The notes below the pieces were generated by a model. It did no database searches. It had not been told where the DNA came from and saw only the letters and a program-made list of their open reading frames with translations. A program made the translations under genes and the position numbers. 44,491 nucleotides of DNA from Afipia sp. (GTDB taxonomy: Bacteria; Pseudomonadota; Alphaproteobacteria; Rhizobiales; Xanthobacteraceae), in the NCBI GenBank assembly GCA_017474385.1, contig JAFVHU010000153.1, forward strand, positions 1-44,491, written 5' to 3'. Positions 23,886 through 32,376 of the stretch are shown here, in pieces (the first letter of the stretch is position 1; each line of letters opens with the position of its first letter).

Positions 23886-23914
23886 TGAATAGTACAATTG
23901 CCAGATTGTTTCAA
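23886..23914 (-). promoter_or_regulatory. Sigma-70-like promoter of the MocR gene
   Basis: Minus strand: TTGAAA (-35, 23914-23909), 17-base spacer, TATTCA (-10, 23891-23886). The expected start of transcription is about 23879, 12 bases before ATG 23867. A CCTG...CAGG repeat sits between. Confidence 0.6.
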
Positions 23915-23994
23915 TTCCCGGCCATCGGAAAGATCATTGTCCACACATTTTGGAGGTAAATTCAATCAAATTCGGCATTGTTGCGGCGCAAACA

Positions 23995-24054
23995 ATTGAT
24001 CAATCCCAAATTGAACTAGAATAAGTTTGACATTGCTCTCTCTTTTGATTTTAT
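23995..24054 (+). promoter_or_regulatory. Candidate operator and promoter of the molybdenum hydroxylase operon
   Basis: Perfect palindrome ATTGATCAAT (23995-24004), with AATTGAAC-like repeats around it. Then TTGACA (24027-24032), a 16-base spacer and TTTTAT (24049-24054). The promoter directs transcription into the gene at 24088. The palindrome, 22 bases upstream of the -35, is where an activator such as the MocR or LysR protein could bind. Confidence 0.5.
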
Positions 24055-24087
24055 CCGCCCTGAGCGCGCAAGCTGATGGAGAGAGCG

Positions 24088-24411
24088 TTGATTTACGAAA
24101 TTCGCGTGTACGAGGCTGTCGAGGGAAAGGCGCAGGCCATGCGGGCGCGCTTCAAGGAGCACGTGGTGCCCCGTCTTCCGCAGCATGGGATTGAATTGAT
24201 CGGCGTGTTCGAGGCGCCGGCGGAAGATGGTCGTCTGACGTATCTGACGCGCTTCACGTCCGAGGAGGACCGCACCAAGGGCTGGGCTGCATTCGGTGCC
24301 GATGCCGAATGGCGTGAGATCAAGGCCGCATCCGAAGTGAATGGCCCGCTGCTGAAAAATCAGACGGTTTCCGTGTTGTCGCCGGCGATTGCCGGTCTGC
24401 TGTTGGGATAG
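24088..24411 (+). CDS. NIPSNAP-family protein
   Basis: 107 aa from TTG 24088, which has GGAGAGAG at ideal distance and gives the usual family start (L/M)IYEIRVYEAVEGKAQ; an ATG at 24076 lies before the RBS. A ferredoxin-like alpha/beta-barrel fold is expected, with FKEHVVPRLPQHGIELIGVF and the SEVNGPLLKNQTVSVLSP tail. Biochemical role of bacterial NIPSNAP proteins is poorly known; they recur in catabolic gene clusters. First gene after the promoter, 52 bases before the FAD subunit gene. Confidence 0.8.
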   Translation: MIYEIRVYEAVEGKAQAMRARFKEHVVPRLPQHGIELIGVFEAPAEDGRLTYLTRFTSEEDRTKGWAAFGADAEWREIKAASEVNGPLLKNQTVSVLSPAIAGLLLG

Positions 24412-24463
24412 CCACTCCCGCATCGTGATGCCGTGACTACAGCATCAGCGTGAAAGAAAGCCG

Positions 24464-25360
24464 ATGAAGCCAGCTCCCTTTGAATATGTCAGGCCGGGGT
24501 CGATTGCCGAAGCCTGCGAACTGCTCGCCTCCGACGAGGATGCCCGGGTTATTTCGGGTGGCCAGACCCTGATCCCCATGCTGGCGATGCGCCTCGCGCG
24601 CCCTGCCAGGCTTGTCGACATCTACCGTCTGCCTGAACTGAACGGCATTCGCATCGACGGCGACATTCTCGCAATCGGCGCGACAACGCGTCAGGTGCAA
24701 GTCGAGCGCAGCGAGGTCGCGAGGGATGCGCTGCCGTTGCTCGCGAAGGCCTTGCCTTGGATTGGACACCCGCCGACCCGCAACAGGGGGACCGTCGGCG
24801 GTTCGGTGGCTCATGCGGATCCGTCTGCTGAGATTCCACTGGTTGCTGTCACGCTGCAGGCGGAGATCGAGATCACGAATCCTGACGGCGTTTCCACGAT
24901 GCCGGCCGATGACTTCTTTATCGGGCCGATGCTGACTGCTGTGATGCCGGGTGATTGTGTGACCGGGGTGCGCTTTCCGATCTGGCGTCACACGCGGCTC
25001 GGCACGGGATTTCATGAAGTAAGCGCTCGTCAGTCCGATTTCGCATTTGTGGCGGCAGCGGCACAGGTAGCGTTGGATGACAGCGGCCAGTGCATTGATG
25101 CGGCGCTCGGCATTGGCGGCGTCGGGGATCGGGCCATGCGTCTCGATGTGTCAAGGCTGATCGGCGACTCGCTCAACAAGGCCTCGATCGTAGACATCGT
25201 GCGCGAGGCCGCACAGGTGCTCGAGCCGACAAGCGATCTGCATGCTTCGGCGGAGTACCGCATGCGCGTCGCTGTGACGCTCGGCGCGCGGGCACTTGAG
25301 GATGCGATGAAGGACGCGCAGGTCGGCAGCGATCGCGCTGTTCACGGAGGAGCACAATGA
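24464..25360 (+). CDS. Molybdenum hydroxylase FAD-binding (medium) subunit, CoxM-like
   Basis: 298 aa. FAD_binding_5 motifs ISGGQTLIPMLAMRLARPAR and RNRGTVGGSVAHADPSAEIP, then the CO_deh_flav_C region (FHEVSARQSDFAFVAAAAQ). Takes electrons from the [2Fe-2S] subunit and passes them to an acceptor. Its stop overlaps the small-subunit start (ATGA at 25357). The gene order M-S-L equals coxMSL, but the family includes many substrates besides CO. Confidence 0.92.
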   Translation: MKPAPFEYVRPGSIAEACELLASDEDARVISGGQTLIPMLAMRLARPARLVDIYRLPELNGIRIDGDILAIGATTRQVQVERSEVARDALPLLAKALPWIGHPPTRNRGTVGGSVAHADPSAEIPLVAVTLQAEIEITNPDGVSTMPADDFFIGPMLTAVMPGDCVTGVRFPIWRHTRLGTGFHEVSARQSDFAFVAAAAQVALDDSGQCIDAALGIGGVGDRAMRLDVSRLIGDSLNKASIVDIVREAAQVLEPTSDLHASAEYRMRVAVTLGARALEDAMKDAQVGSDRAVHGGAQ

Positions 25361-25902
25361 AGGTTTCTCTCACAGTCAATGGCCGCGTCCGGGAAGTGGA
25401 TGTCGAGCCGCGGAAAACGTTACTGGACACGCTTCGTGAGGATCTTGCGCTTGTCGGCAGCCACACCGGATGCGAGCACGGCGTGTGCGGCGCCTGCACG
25501 ATCCTTCTCGATGGCGCCCCGGTGCGCTCCTGTCTGATGTTCGCGGCACAGGCTGATGGCTACGAGATCACGACGATCGAGGGGCTTGCTCCGGCTCCCG
25601 GCGAGTTGAGCGTCCTTCAGGATGCATTCTGCGAAACGCACGGTATGCAGTGCGGCTATTGCACGCCAGGCATGATCCTCGCGGCTCATTCGCTTCTCGA
25701 CCGCACGACTGAACCGACACGCGAAGATATCGTCGACACGATCTCCGGAAATATCTGCCGCTGCACCGGTTACGGCCAGATCATCGAGGCCATCGAGCTG
25801 GCAGCAGAGCGCCTGCGCAAGGCCAACAGCCCTCGCTCGGTCGAGACAGGCCAGATCGAAGATAAAGTGAAGGCCGTCGCGGCGCAGGGAGGCCGCCGAT
25901 GA
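25357..25902 (+). CDS. Molybdenum hydroxylase [2Fe-2S] (small) subunit, CoxS-like
   Basis: 181 aa. First cluster ligands Cys39, Cys44, Cys47 and Cys59 (GCEHGVCGACTILLDG); second Cys99, Cys102, Cys134 and Cys136 (QCGYCTPGM, NICRCTGYG). All eight are present. A charged C-terminal tail of about 25 residues extends beyond the usual end. Relays electrons from the molybdenum site to FAD. It overlaps the large-subunit start by four bases. Confidence 0.94.
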   Translation: MKVSLTVNGRVREVDVEPRKTLLDTLREDLALVGSHTGCEHGVCGACTILLDGAPVRSCLMFAAQADGYEITTIEGLAPAPGELSVLQDAFCETHGMQCGYCTPGMILAAHSLLDRTTEPTREDIVDTISGNICRCTGYGQIIEAIELAAERLRKANSPRSVETGQIEDKVKAVAAQGGRR

Positions 25903-28298
25903 GCGAGCATCCAACAATCCTGAAATTCGTCTCGTCGAACCGGCGCGTTCGGGAGGACCGGCGCTTTGTTGTCGGCGGCGGCCACTACGTCGCTGATATT
26001 GTTCTTGACGAGATGCTGCATGTCGCCCTCGTGCCGTCGCAGTATCCGGCAGCGCGCATCGTGTCGATCGATGCGGTGGAAGCACTGAAGATGCCGGGTG
26101 TCGTCTACGCATTGACGGGCGAGGAGCTTGCCAAGGCGGTCGATCCGCTGATGAACGGCCTCGATACGCCGAAGGTGCGGCGCTATTCGCTTGCGGTCGG
26201 TCAGGTGCGTTATGCCGGTGAATGGGTTGTGGCGGTCGTAGCAGAGACCCGCGCCCAGGCCGAGGACGCGATTGAAAAGGTGCGTGTCGAATACGAGCCG
26301 CTGCCTTACGTCATTGATGCCGAAGAGGCGATCACGGATGCCAGCGCGAATGTCCATCCCGAGCACGGCACCAATGTGTTGCTGGACAAGACATTCGTCT
26401 GGGGTGAGGTCGACAAGCATTTCGCGGAAAGCCCCCGGCATCTGTCGTTCCGCGTGAAGTGGGGCCGCAATTCGACTGTGCCGATCGAAACCTTCGGCGT
26501 GGTGGCAAGGTGGGACGCGTGGCGCGAGATGCTCGATGTCTGGGCTTCGATCCAGATGCCGAAATATCCCGACCAGATTTCCCGCGCCTTGCGCATCCCG
26601 ACCAACAATGTGCGCGTGCATCACGATGTCGATGTCGGCGGCAGCTACGGCGTCAAGCGCGGCATCAAGCACACCGTTCTGGTGTCTCATCTTTCCCGTA
26701 TCCTGAACCGTCCGGTTCGTCTGATCGAGGACCGGCTGGAGAACATGCGGGCAGGCGATGCCCATGGGCCGGAGCGCCTGTTCGATGTGGACATCGCGTT
26801 CAACGATGATGGCATCGTCAAGTCGATGAAAATGCGCGCACTCGATAATGTCGGTGCCTATGCGGGGCGTTCGCCGTTCCAGCTCGGCAAGCCGATCGGT
26901 GCGATCGTCGGTCCCTACAAGATCGAAAGCGTCCAGTATCGCGCCATGGCGACCATGTCGAACAAGGCCGCGCAGGAAGCAGTCCGTGGCTTTGGACAGG
27001 CGCCGACGAACTACGCAATCGAAGCGGCGATCGACAAGGTCGCAGCGGCCGTGGGGCTGGATCCCATCGAGGTGCGCCGGCGCAACTTTATCCGCAGCGA
27101 CGAATTCCCTTATTTGATCCCGAGCGGGACGCATTACGACAGTGGCGACTACCACACGGTGGTAGAGAAGGTTCTGACCAGCGCCAACTATGAGGCTCTG
27201 ATCAAGGAGCGTGATGAACTCCGGGCGAAGGGCATGATGGCGGGCATTGGCGTCGCCGCATGTCTTGAGCCGAGTGGCGGCAATTCGTCGTTCGAGCCGC
27301 TGCTCAATGAGAAGAACAACACCACGACATGGATGGATTCCTGCCGTATTAACGTGGACGGAGTCGGCTTCGTTACGGTCACCATTCACACTACGTCATC
27401 CGGGCAGGGACACGAGACCCTTGCGGCGACGGTCGTTGGCGAAGTGCTGGAAATCGATCCGGACAATATCCGCATCGTGCGGCCGGATTCGCTGGCTAGC
27501 CTTCCATCCAACACGCCGGTCGGCAGCCGTATGGCGATCATGATGGGTGGCGCGTGTTATCACGCGGCCCAGAAGATCAAGGCCAAGCTGACCAAAATCG
27601 CAGCGCATCAGTTCGGAATTGCCGAGAGCGAAGCGGTTTATGCCCAGGGCAACGTCACCGATCCGAAGTCGAATAGGACGCTGTCGTGGCCCGAACTCGT
27701 CAACATCGGGCACCGGCAGTTTCATGCGCTGCCGGAGGGCATGGAACCGGGGCTCGAGACCACACACGTAATGCAGGTGCCGACCGGCACCAAGCTGCCG
27801 GAGAACGGCCGTGTGCAGATGTACCCCTGTCACTCGTTCGAATTTCATCTCGTGCTTGTGGCGTTCGATCCCGAGATCGCGAAGCCGGAAATCCGGCGCT
27901 ATGTCATCGGCCATGACTGCGGCACGGTGATCAATCCGCACATCGTTAAAGGCATGACTCTCGGCGGCATCGCCCACGGCCTTGGCGCCACGCTGCTCGA
28001 GGAATTCGTCTACGACGACGAAGGCCAAATGCTGACCCAGTCCTTCATGGACTATCTGCTCCCGTCTTCGCACGAAATGCCGAATGTCGAGATCGTGCAT
28101 CATTGCACGCCGTCGCCATTCACGGTGTTCGGCCAGAAGGGCTCGGGTGAAAGCGGCTATCTCGGTTCACCCGCAGCGATCTCCGGCGCCATCAACGATG
28201 CGGTTTCATCACTCGGCATCTCATTCTCCAGGCTTCCCATTCGTATTGCTGCCATCAGTGACGCGATCGCTGCAGCGGAAGCGACCAAGAAAGGATAA
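25899..28298 (+). CDS. Molybdenum hydroxylase molybdopterin-binding (large) subunit
   Basis: 799 aa, xanthine dehydrogenase family. N-terminal a/b hammerhead (ERRFVVGGGHYVADI-like, LPYVIDAEEAI), Mo-binding part with VGGSYGVKRG, the active-site Arg363 in AVRGFGQAP, and the catalytic Glu751 in KGSGESGYLG. The loop around Arg363 looks like the GFG form of xanthine dehydrogenases and lacks the Cys of form I CO dehydrogenase (AYXCSFR). Thus water-derived hydroxylation of an N-heterocycle or aromatic thioester/aldehyde is more likely than CO oxidation. No MCD insertion or maturation genes (coxDEF) are present in the window. Confidence 0.92.
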   Translation: MSEHPTILKFVSSNRRVREDRRFVVGGGHYVADIVLDEMLHVALVPSQYPAARIVSIDAVEALKMPGVVYALTGEELAKAVDPLMNGLDTPKVRRYSLAVGQVRYAGEWVVAVVAETRAQAEDAIEKVRVEYEPLPYVIDAEEAITDASANVHPEHGTNVLLDKTFVWGEVDKHFAESPRHLSFRVKWGRNSTVPIETFGVVARWDAWREMLDVWASIQMPKYPDQISRALRIPTNNVRVHHDVDVGGSYGVKRGIKHTVLVSHLSRILNRPVRLIEDRLENMRAGDAHGPERLFDVDIAFNDDGIVKSMKMRALDNVGAYAGRSPFQLGKPIGAIVGPYKIESVQYRAMATMSNKAAQEAVRGFGQAPTNYAIEAAIDKVAAAVGLDPIEVRRRNFIRSDEFPYLIPSGTHYDSGDYHTVVEKVLTSANYEALIKERDELRAKGMMAGIGVAACLEPSGGNSSFEPLLNEKNNTTTWMDSCRINVDGVGFVTVTIHTTSSGQGHETLAATVVGEVLEIDPDNIRIVRPDSLASLPSNTPVGSRMAIMMGGACYHAAQKIKAKLTKIAAHQFGIAESEAVYAQGNVTDPKSNRTLSWPELVNIGHRQFHALPEGMEPGLETTHVMQVPTGTKLPENGRVQMYPCHSFEFHLVLVAFDPEIAKPEIRRYVIGHDCGTVINPHIVKGMTLGGIAHGLGATLLEEFVYDDEGQMLTQSFMDYLLPSSHEMPNVEIVHHCTPSPFTVFGQKGSGESGYLGSPAAISGAINDAVSSLGISFSRLPIRIAAISDAIAAAEATKKG

Positions 28299-28302
28299 AA
28301 AC

Positions 28303-29280
28303 GTGATCATTGATTGCCACGCTCATCTGGTGCCTCCGGGCCTGCTCGACGCGATCCGCGCCGACAAGGCGAAGTTTCCGTCTGTTCGTCTGATCGAGGA
28401 AGGCGGCAGCCTTGGGTTTTCTTTCGCAGGCAACAAGCCGACCCGACCGGTGTCAAAGTCGCTGAGCGATATCGCCGCGCGCTTGCAGTGGATGGACGCC
28501 CAGAAGATCGAGCGTCAGGTCGTCGGCGGTTGGCTCGACATGTTTGCCTATGAAATTCCTGCCGCCGAAGGCGAAGAGTGGTCGCGCCTGATCAACGCGC
28601 ATCTTGCGCGGATTGCAAAGGAGCAGCCGCGCTTCATTCCGTTGGCAACCGTGCCGCTTCAGGATGGTGCGCGCGCGGCGCAGGTTCTGCGCGACGCCCA
28701 TAAGGCCGGTTTCAAGGGCACGATGATCGGCACGCAGCCGAAGGGCAAGGGCGGCGTTCTCGACGATCCGACGCTGGCGCCATTCTGGGAGGCAGCGAAT
28801 GAGCTCGGCTCGATCATCTTTATTCATCCGGTGTTCGAGAGTGGCGACGACCGCGTGCATGATTATGGCATGGCGAATGCCGTCGGCCGCATCACCGATA
28901 CGCTGATTGCGATGTCGCGCCTGATCTATGCAGGCCACGTTACGCGCTATTCGAATATGAAGGTTGTAGCAGGAATTGGTGGCGCGGCGCTGCCGTACGT
29001 CATCGGCCGCCTGCGCCGGAACTACTCTCTCGACAAGGACAAGCTTGGTGATCCCGATGCCGCGCTCGCGGCGATGTATTACGACACCATCGTGCAGGAT
29101 ACCCGCGCGCTGCGCTATCTCGCCGATGTCGTCGGCGCGGATCGCGTCATGATGGGATCGGACATGCCGTTCCCGATCGGCGACCTCGCTCCGCTCAACA
29201 TCGTTCAGGACACGTCGTTCTCGGCCGCCGAGCGCACATCGATCAACGGCGGGCTTGCTCAGCGGCTGTTCGGTCTCTGA
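28303..29280 (+). CDS. Amidohydrolase_2 family protein, ACMSD-like, second copy type
   Basis: 325 aa starting at GTG 28303, with AAGGA nine bases upstream and four bases after the large-subunit stop; an upstream extension in frame would lie entirely in the large-subunit gene. Reads VIIDCHAHLVPPGL (H-x-H metal site), GFKGTMIGTQPKGKG, IFIHPVFESGDDR (metal His), and the metal Asp in MMGSDMPFPIGD. This is close to the standard ACMSD layout. Expected to decarboxylate or hydrolyse a ring-derived acid made by the hydroxylase. Only distantly similar to the amidohydrolase at 17964. Confidence 0.88.
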   Translation: MIIDCHAHLVPPGLLDAIRADKAKFPSVRLIEEGGSLGFSFAGNKPTRPVSKSLSDIAARLQWMDAQKIERQVVGGWLDMFAYEIPAAEGEEWSRLINAHLARIAKEQPRFIPLATVPLQDGARAAQVLRDAHKAGFKGTMIGTQPKGKGGVLDDPTLAPFWEAANELGSIIFIHPVFESGDDRVHDYGMANAVGRITDTLIAMSRLIYAGHVTRYSNMKVVAGIGGAALPYVIGRLRRNYSLDKDKLGDPDAALAAMYYDTIVQDTRALRYLADVVGADRVMMGSDMPFPIGDLAPLNIVQDTSFSAAERTSINGGLAQRLFGL

Positions 29281-29290
29281 GGAGGGCGCC

Positions 29291-29752
29291 ATGAAACTCG
29301 ATATCAACGGCAGCGAAACGATTCCGACGACTGTGAACGCGCTCTGGGTTGCTCTCAACGACCCCGCTGTTCTGACCCGCTGTATTCCGGGCTGCAAGAG
29401 CATGACCGAGACGTCGCCGGATTCCTACAAGGTGGAGATGCAGCTTCGTGTGGCCGCCGTGGGTGGTACGTTCGAAGGTGCTGTCAGCTTGTCCGATAAG
29501 GACGAGCCAAAGTCTTGCAACATTCAGGTGTCGGGCAGCGGATCCATTGGTCATGGTACGGGAACTGCCAGGTTTGACATTGAGCCGGACGGAGACGGCG
29601 CGAAGCTGATCTACAAGGGCAATGGCGAGATCGGCGGTCTCGTGGCCGGCGTCGGCCAGCGGATCCTGTCGAGCGTCTCCAAGCATCTGATCGGCCGTTT
29701 CTTCGTCGCTCTCCGCAAGGAGTTTGAAGCCGCCAACAAGGCTGCAGGATAA
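29291..29752 (+). CDS. CoxG-like SRPBCC protein
   Basis: 153 aa. ATG 29291 right after GGAGGG. Starts MKLDINGSETIPTTVNALWV, then the conserved DPAVLTRCIPGCKSM, and ends with a helix (FFVALRKEFEAANKAAG). In Afipia carboxidovorans CoxG anchors CO dehydrogenase to the membrane; homologues accompany many molybdenum hydroxylases. A similar docking or assembly role is likely here. Part of the same operon, ten bases after the amidohydrolase. Confidence 0.88.
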   Translation: MKLDINGSETIPTTVNALWVALNDPAVLTRCIPGCKSMTETSPDSYKVEMQLRVAAVGGTFEGAVSLSDKDEPKSCNIQVSGSGSIGHGTGTARFDIEPDGDGAKLIYKGNGEIGGLVAGVGQRILSSVSKHLIGRFFVALRKEFEAANKAAG

Positions 29753-29756
29753 CATC

Positions 29757-30581
29757 ATGGTTATAGCGGCAAGCCGCATCGAGCGCATTGAAGTCGAGCC
29801 AGGTGTCCACCTTGCGGTGAATGTACCGGCGTCGTTGAGCAAGCCGGTCATCGTGCTGAGCAACTCGATCGGCGCCAGCATGGGGATGTGGGACGAGATT
29901 TCTGATCGCCTGTTCGATCAGGTGAGCCTCGTTCGCTACGATACCCGCGGCCACGGCAAGTCCGACGTGCCGATAGGTCCCTACAGCATTGAGCGGCTGG
30001 GACTTGATGTGCTCGGCATCCTCGATGCGCTGAAGATCCAGCAGGCGGTTTTCTGCGGATTGTCGCTGGGCGGGGTGACCGGCATGTGGCTCGGCGCGAA
30101 CTGCGGTGAGCGGCTGGCGGGATTGGTGCTGGCCAATACGGCGGCGAACTTTCCGCCGGCTTCGATGTGGCGGGACCGTGCCGCCGCGGTTCGCACGAAC
30201 GGAATGAGTTCGCTCGTCCCGGCAACGCTCGATCGCTGGTTTACCAAGGCGTTTCGGGAACGAGCCCCCAAGCGCATCGAGCAAATGGCCGAGATGATTG
30301 GTGCGATACCGTCAGAAGGCTATGCCGGATGCTGCGACGTTCTGGCGGTTGCCGATCTCAGGCCGCGCCTGTCTGATGTTTTGTGTCCGGTTCAGGTGAT
30401 CTGCGGTGCGCACGATCCATCGACGCCGCCGGCACGGGGAGAGGAAATCGTCGCCGGGATCAAGGGCGCGCAGATGGTGACGCTGGATGCGGCGCACATT
30501 TCTGCTGTCGAAGCTCCGGACGCTTTTGCCCACGAGTTGACGAAATTTATGTCCCGCGCCGTAAGCGCGGCAACAACATAG
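29757..30581 (+). CDS. Alpha/beta hydrolase, 3-oxoadipate enol-lactonase-like
   Basis: 274 aa from ATG 29757. Nucleophile elbow GLSLGG with Ser103, oxyanion-side SNSIGASMGMWD, acid Asp in ICGAHDPSTPP, and catalytic His in DAAHISAVEAP. RYDTRGHGKSDVP and YSIERLGLDVLGILDAL match PcaD-type enol-lactone hydrolases. No other beta-ketoadipate genes lie here, so it may open a lactone or cleave a ring-fission product in this pathway. Four bases after coxG stop. Confidence 0.85.
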   Translation: MVIAASRIERIEVEPGVHLAVNVPASLSKPVIVLSNSIGASMGMWDEISDRLFDQVSLVRYDTRGHGKSDVPIGPYSIERLGLDVLGILDALKIQQAVFCGLSLGGVTGMWLGANCGERLAGLVLANTAANFPPASMWRDRAAAVRTNGMSSLVPATLDRWFTKAFRERAPKRIEQMAEMIGAIPSEGYAGCCDVLAVADLRPRLSDVLCPVQVICGAHDPSTPPARGEEIVAGIKGAQMVTLDAAHISAVEAPDAFAHELTKFMSRAVSAATT

Positions 30582-30598
30582 TTGGGAGGAGGGTTGTC

Positions 30599-31570
30599 AT
30601 GAAGAAAACTGCATTTGCTCTTGGGCTGCTTTCTGCTGTGGCATCGGTGTCACCGCTGGCCGCACAGGATCTTCCGAAAGTATCGATCGTTGTTTTTGGC
30701 GCGCCATCGCTCGGAGCATTTCTGCCGCCGGTGATCAAGGCGCAGAAGCTGGATGAAAAGAACGGTCTGTCCATCAATTTCGAGGAGCGAACTCCTGACG
30801 CCTACACAGCACAGTTCAACTCCGGCGAATTCAAGGTCGGCGGCAGCGCCGCGCTGCTCACGGTCGGTCTGGCCGACGTGCGTGGTGTCAAGGTCACTTA
30901 CCTGTTCAACCTCTTCGACTACTGGGGCGCGGTGGTCACGTCGAGGCCGGAAATCAAGTCGCTTAAAGATCTCGAAGGGAAGGACCTCGCTGCGGCGAAG
31001 GGAACGACCAATTACGTGATGTTCGATTGGTTCGCTCGCCAGGTCGGCGTGGACACCAGCAAGCTTTCGGTCATCAATACCGCGACGCCGGGACTGGTCG
31101 GCTACGCCCTCGCGGATCGCGCAACAGCGGTTCAACTGTGGGAGCCCGCCTACACGACGCTGCACTCCAAGAAGCCCAGCATCCGGATACTCGATCTGAA
31201 GATCCAGGACAGCTGGAAGAAGATGTCGGGCAGCACCAACATCCCGTATCTTGGCGTCGCAGCCCATGTCGACTGGGCCGAGAAGAATAAGGATCTGATT
31301 CCGAAGCTCTACACGGCGTACAAGCAGGCGGCGGCATGGGTGACTGCAAACCCCGACGAAGCGTCAAAGCTGATCGCAAGCAAGGGAACCGATGACGATC
31401 GCAAGGCGATTGCCGAATTGATCCGTGCCAACGATCGCCTCGGCATGAACCTGCGCACGGCAGCTGAAGTGAGCAAGGAAATCAAGGCGGTCTACGAGGC
31501 TGGCAGGTCGATTGCCTTCCTTCCCTCCGATCCGTCTCCTGCAACCATCTATCAGGGACCGATGAAATGA
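30599..31570 (+). CDS. ABC transporter substrate-binding protein, NitT/TauT (NMT1) type
   Basis: 323 aa, ATG 30599 with GGGAGGAGG upstream. Signal peptide MKKTAFALGLLSAVASVSPL, cleavage near LAAQ. NMT1/SsuA-like features: VIKAQKLDEKNGLSINF, AALLTVGLADVRGVKVTYLF, SLKDLEGKDLAAAKGTTNYV. Such proteins bind sulfonates, nitrate, thiamine precursors or aromatic acids (phthalate, for example). First gene of a three-gene importer, with overlapping start/stop codons to the permease. Confidence 0.88.
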   Translation: MKKTAFALGLLSAVASVSPLAAQDLPKVSIVVFGAPSLGAFLPPVIKAQKLDEKNGLSINFEERTPDAYTAQFNSGEFKVGGSAALLTVGLADVRGVKVTYLFNLFDYWGAVVTSRPEIKSLKDLEGKDLAAAKGTTNYVMFDWFARQVGVDTSKLSVINTATPGLVGYALADRATAVQLWEPAYTTLHSKKPSIRILDLKIQDSWKKMSGSTNIPYLGVAAHVDWAEKNKDLIPKLYTAYKQAAAWVTANPDEASKLIASKGTDDDRKAIAELIRANDRLGMNLRTAAEVSKEIKAVYEAGRSIAFLPSDPSPATIYQGPMK

Positions 31571-32376
31571 CGGCCGCGCAGTATCAGGAGTCGAGTGCGT
31601 CCAGGTTGAGCATGGCGGTACTTCGCGGTGCGGCATCGTATGCTGTCCCGTTCACGGTGATAGCGGTGATCTGGCAAATCGCCTCGTTGTTCTTTCCGCC
31701 ATTTCTGTTTCCGTCTTTGGTGGACGTCTTCTGGCGTTTCATTGCCATTGTGATGGACTGGTCTCAGTTTGTGGACGTTCTTGCGACTGTGCTGCGCATT
31801 CTCGCCGGACTCGCCGGCGCATTTCTGATCGGTGCGTTACTGGCCGTGCTCATGGCGCGTTCACGCATGGCCCATGATTTCCTCTCGCCGGCCTTGACTT
31901 TGTTTCAGGGTATCCCGGCGTTGTCGTGGGTGGTGTTCGCGATCATCTGGTTTCATGGCATTGAGTCGCGCATCTTCTTCATCATGGTGATGACAACGCT
32001 GCCGGCATTTTCGTTTCAGGTGCTGGGCGCGCTTCAGGCTATGTCACGCGATCTGACGGAGATGGTCATGAGCTTCCGTCCATCGCGCTCGAAACTGTTC
32101 ACCGCGATGATTATTCCGGCGATCCTTCCGGACATTCTTACGGCCTGGAAGGTTAACCTTGGAAACGCGTCGCGCGTGGTTGTCGTGGCCGAGCTTGTCG
32201 GCGCGACGGGTGGCGTCGGTTATCAATTGCTCCAGCAGCAACAGGTCTTCGATATGGCGGGGGCGCTGGCTTGGACTTTGCAACTCGTTTTCTTCGTTCT
32301 TGTTGTGCAAGCGATTCTGACGCTTATTGAGAGCGTCGCGTTTCGCTACCGCGCAGTCTCGGAGCGTGCGTTATGA
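31567..32376 (+). CDS. ABC transporter permease, NitT/TauT (SsuC) type
   Basis: 269 aa, about six membrane segments. Family loop: FRPSRSKLFTAMIIPAILPD followed by AWKVNLGNASRVVVVAELVG, the EAA-like ATPase contact region. VLRILAGLAGAFLIGALLAV near the start is also typical. Overlaps the ATPase start by four bases. Transports the compound bound by the preceding protein. Confidence 0.88.
   Translation: MTAAQYQESSASRLSMAVLRGAASYAVPFTVIAVIWQIASLFFPPFLFPSLVDVFWRFIAIVMDWSQFVDVLATVLRILAGLAGAFLIGALLAVLMARSRMAHDFLSPALTLFQGIPALSWVVFAIIWFHGIESRIFFIMVMTTLPAFSFQVLGALQAMSRDLTEMVMSFRPSRSKLFTAMIIPAILPDILTAWKVNLGNASRVVVVAELVGATGGVGYQLLQQQQVFDMAGALAWTLQLVFFVLVVQAILTLIESVAFRYRAVSERAL

Noticed and set aside
25770-27389. 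Minus-strand frame of about 540 codons across the molybdenum hydroxylase genes
   Set aside because: Overlaps two strongly supported genes and has a His/Arg-rich shadow composition.
24464-28298. Aerobic CO dehydrogenase (coxMSL)
   Set aside because: Gene order and a coxG homologue fit, but the large subunit lacks the AYXCSFR loop and no coxDEF-type maturation genes are present. Annotated as molybdenum hydroxylase of unknown substrate.
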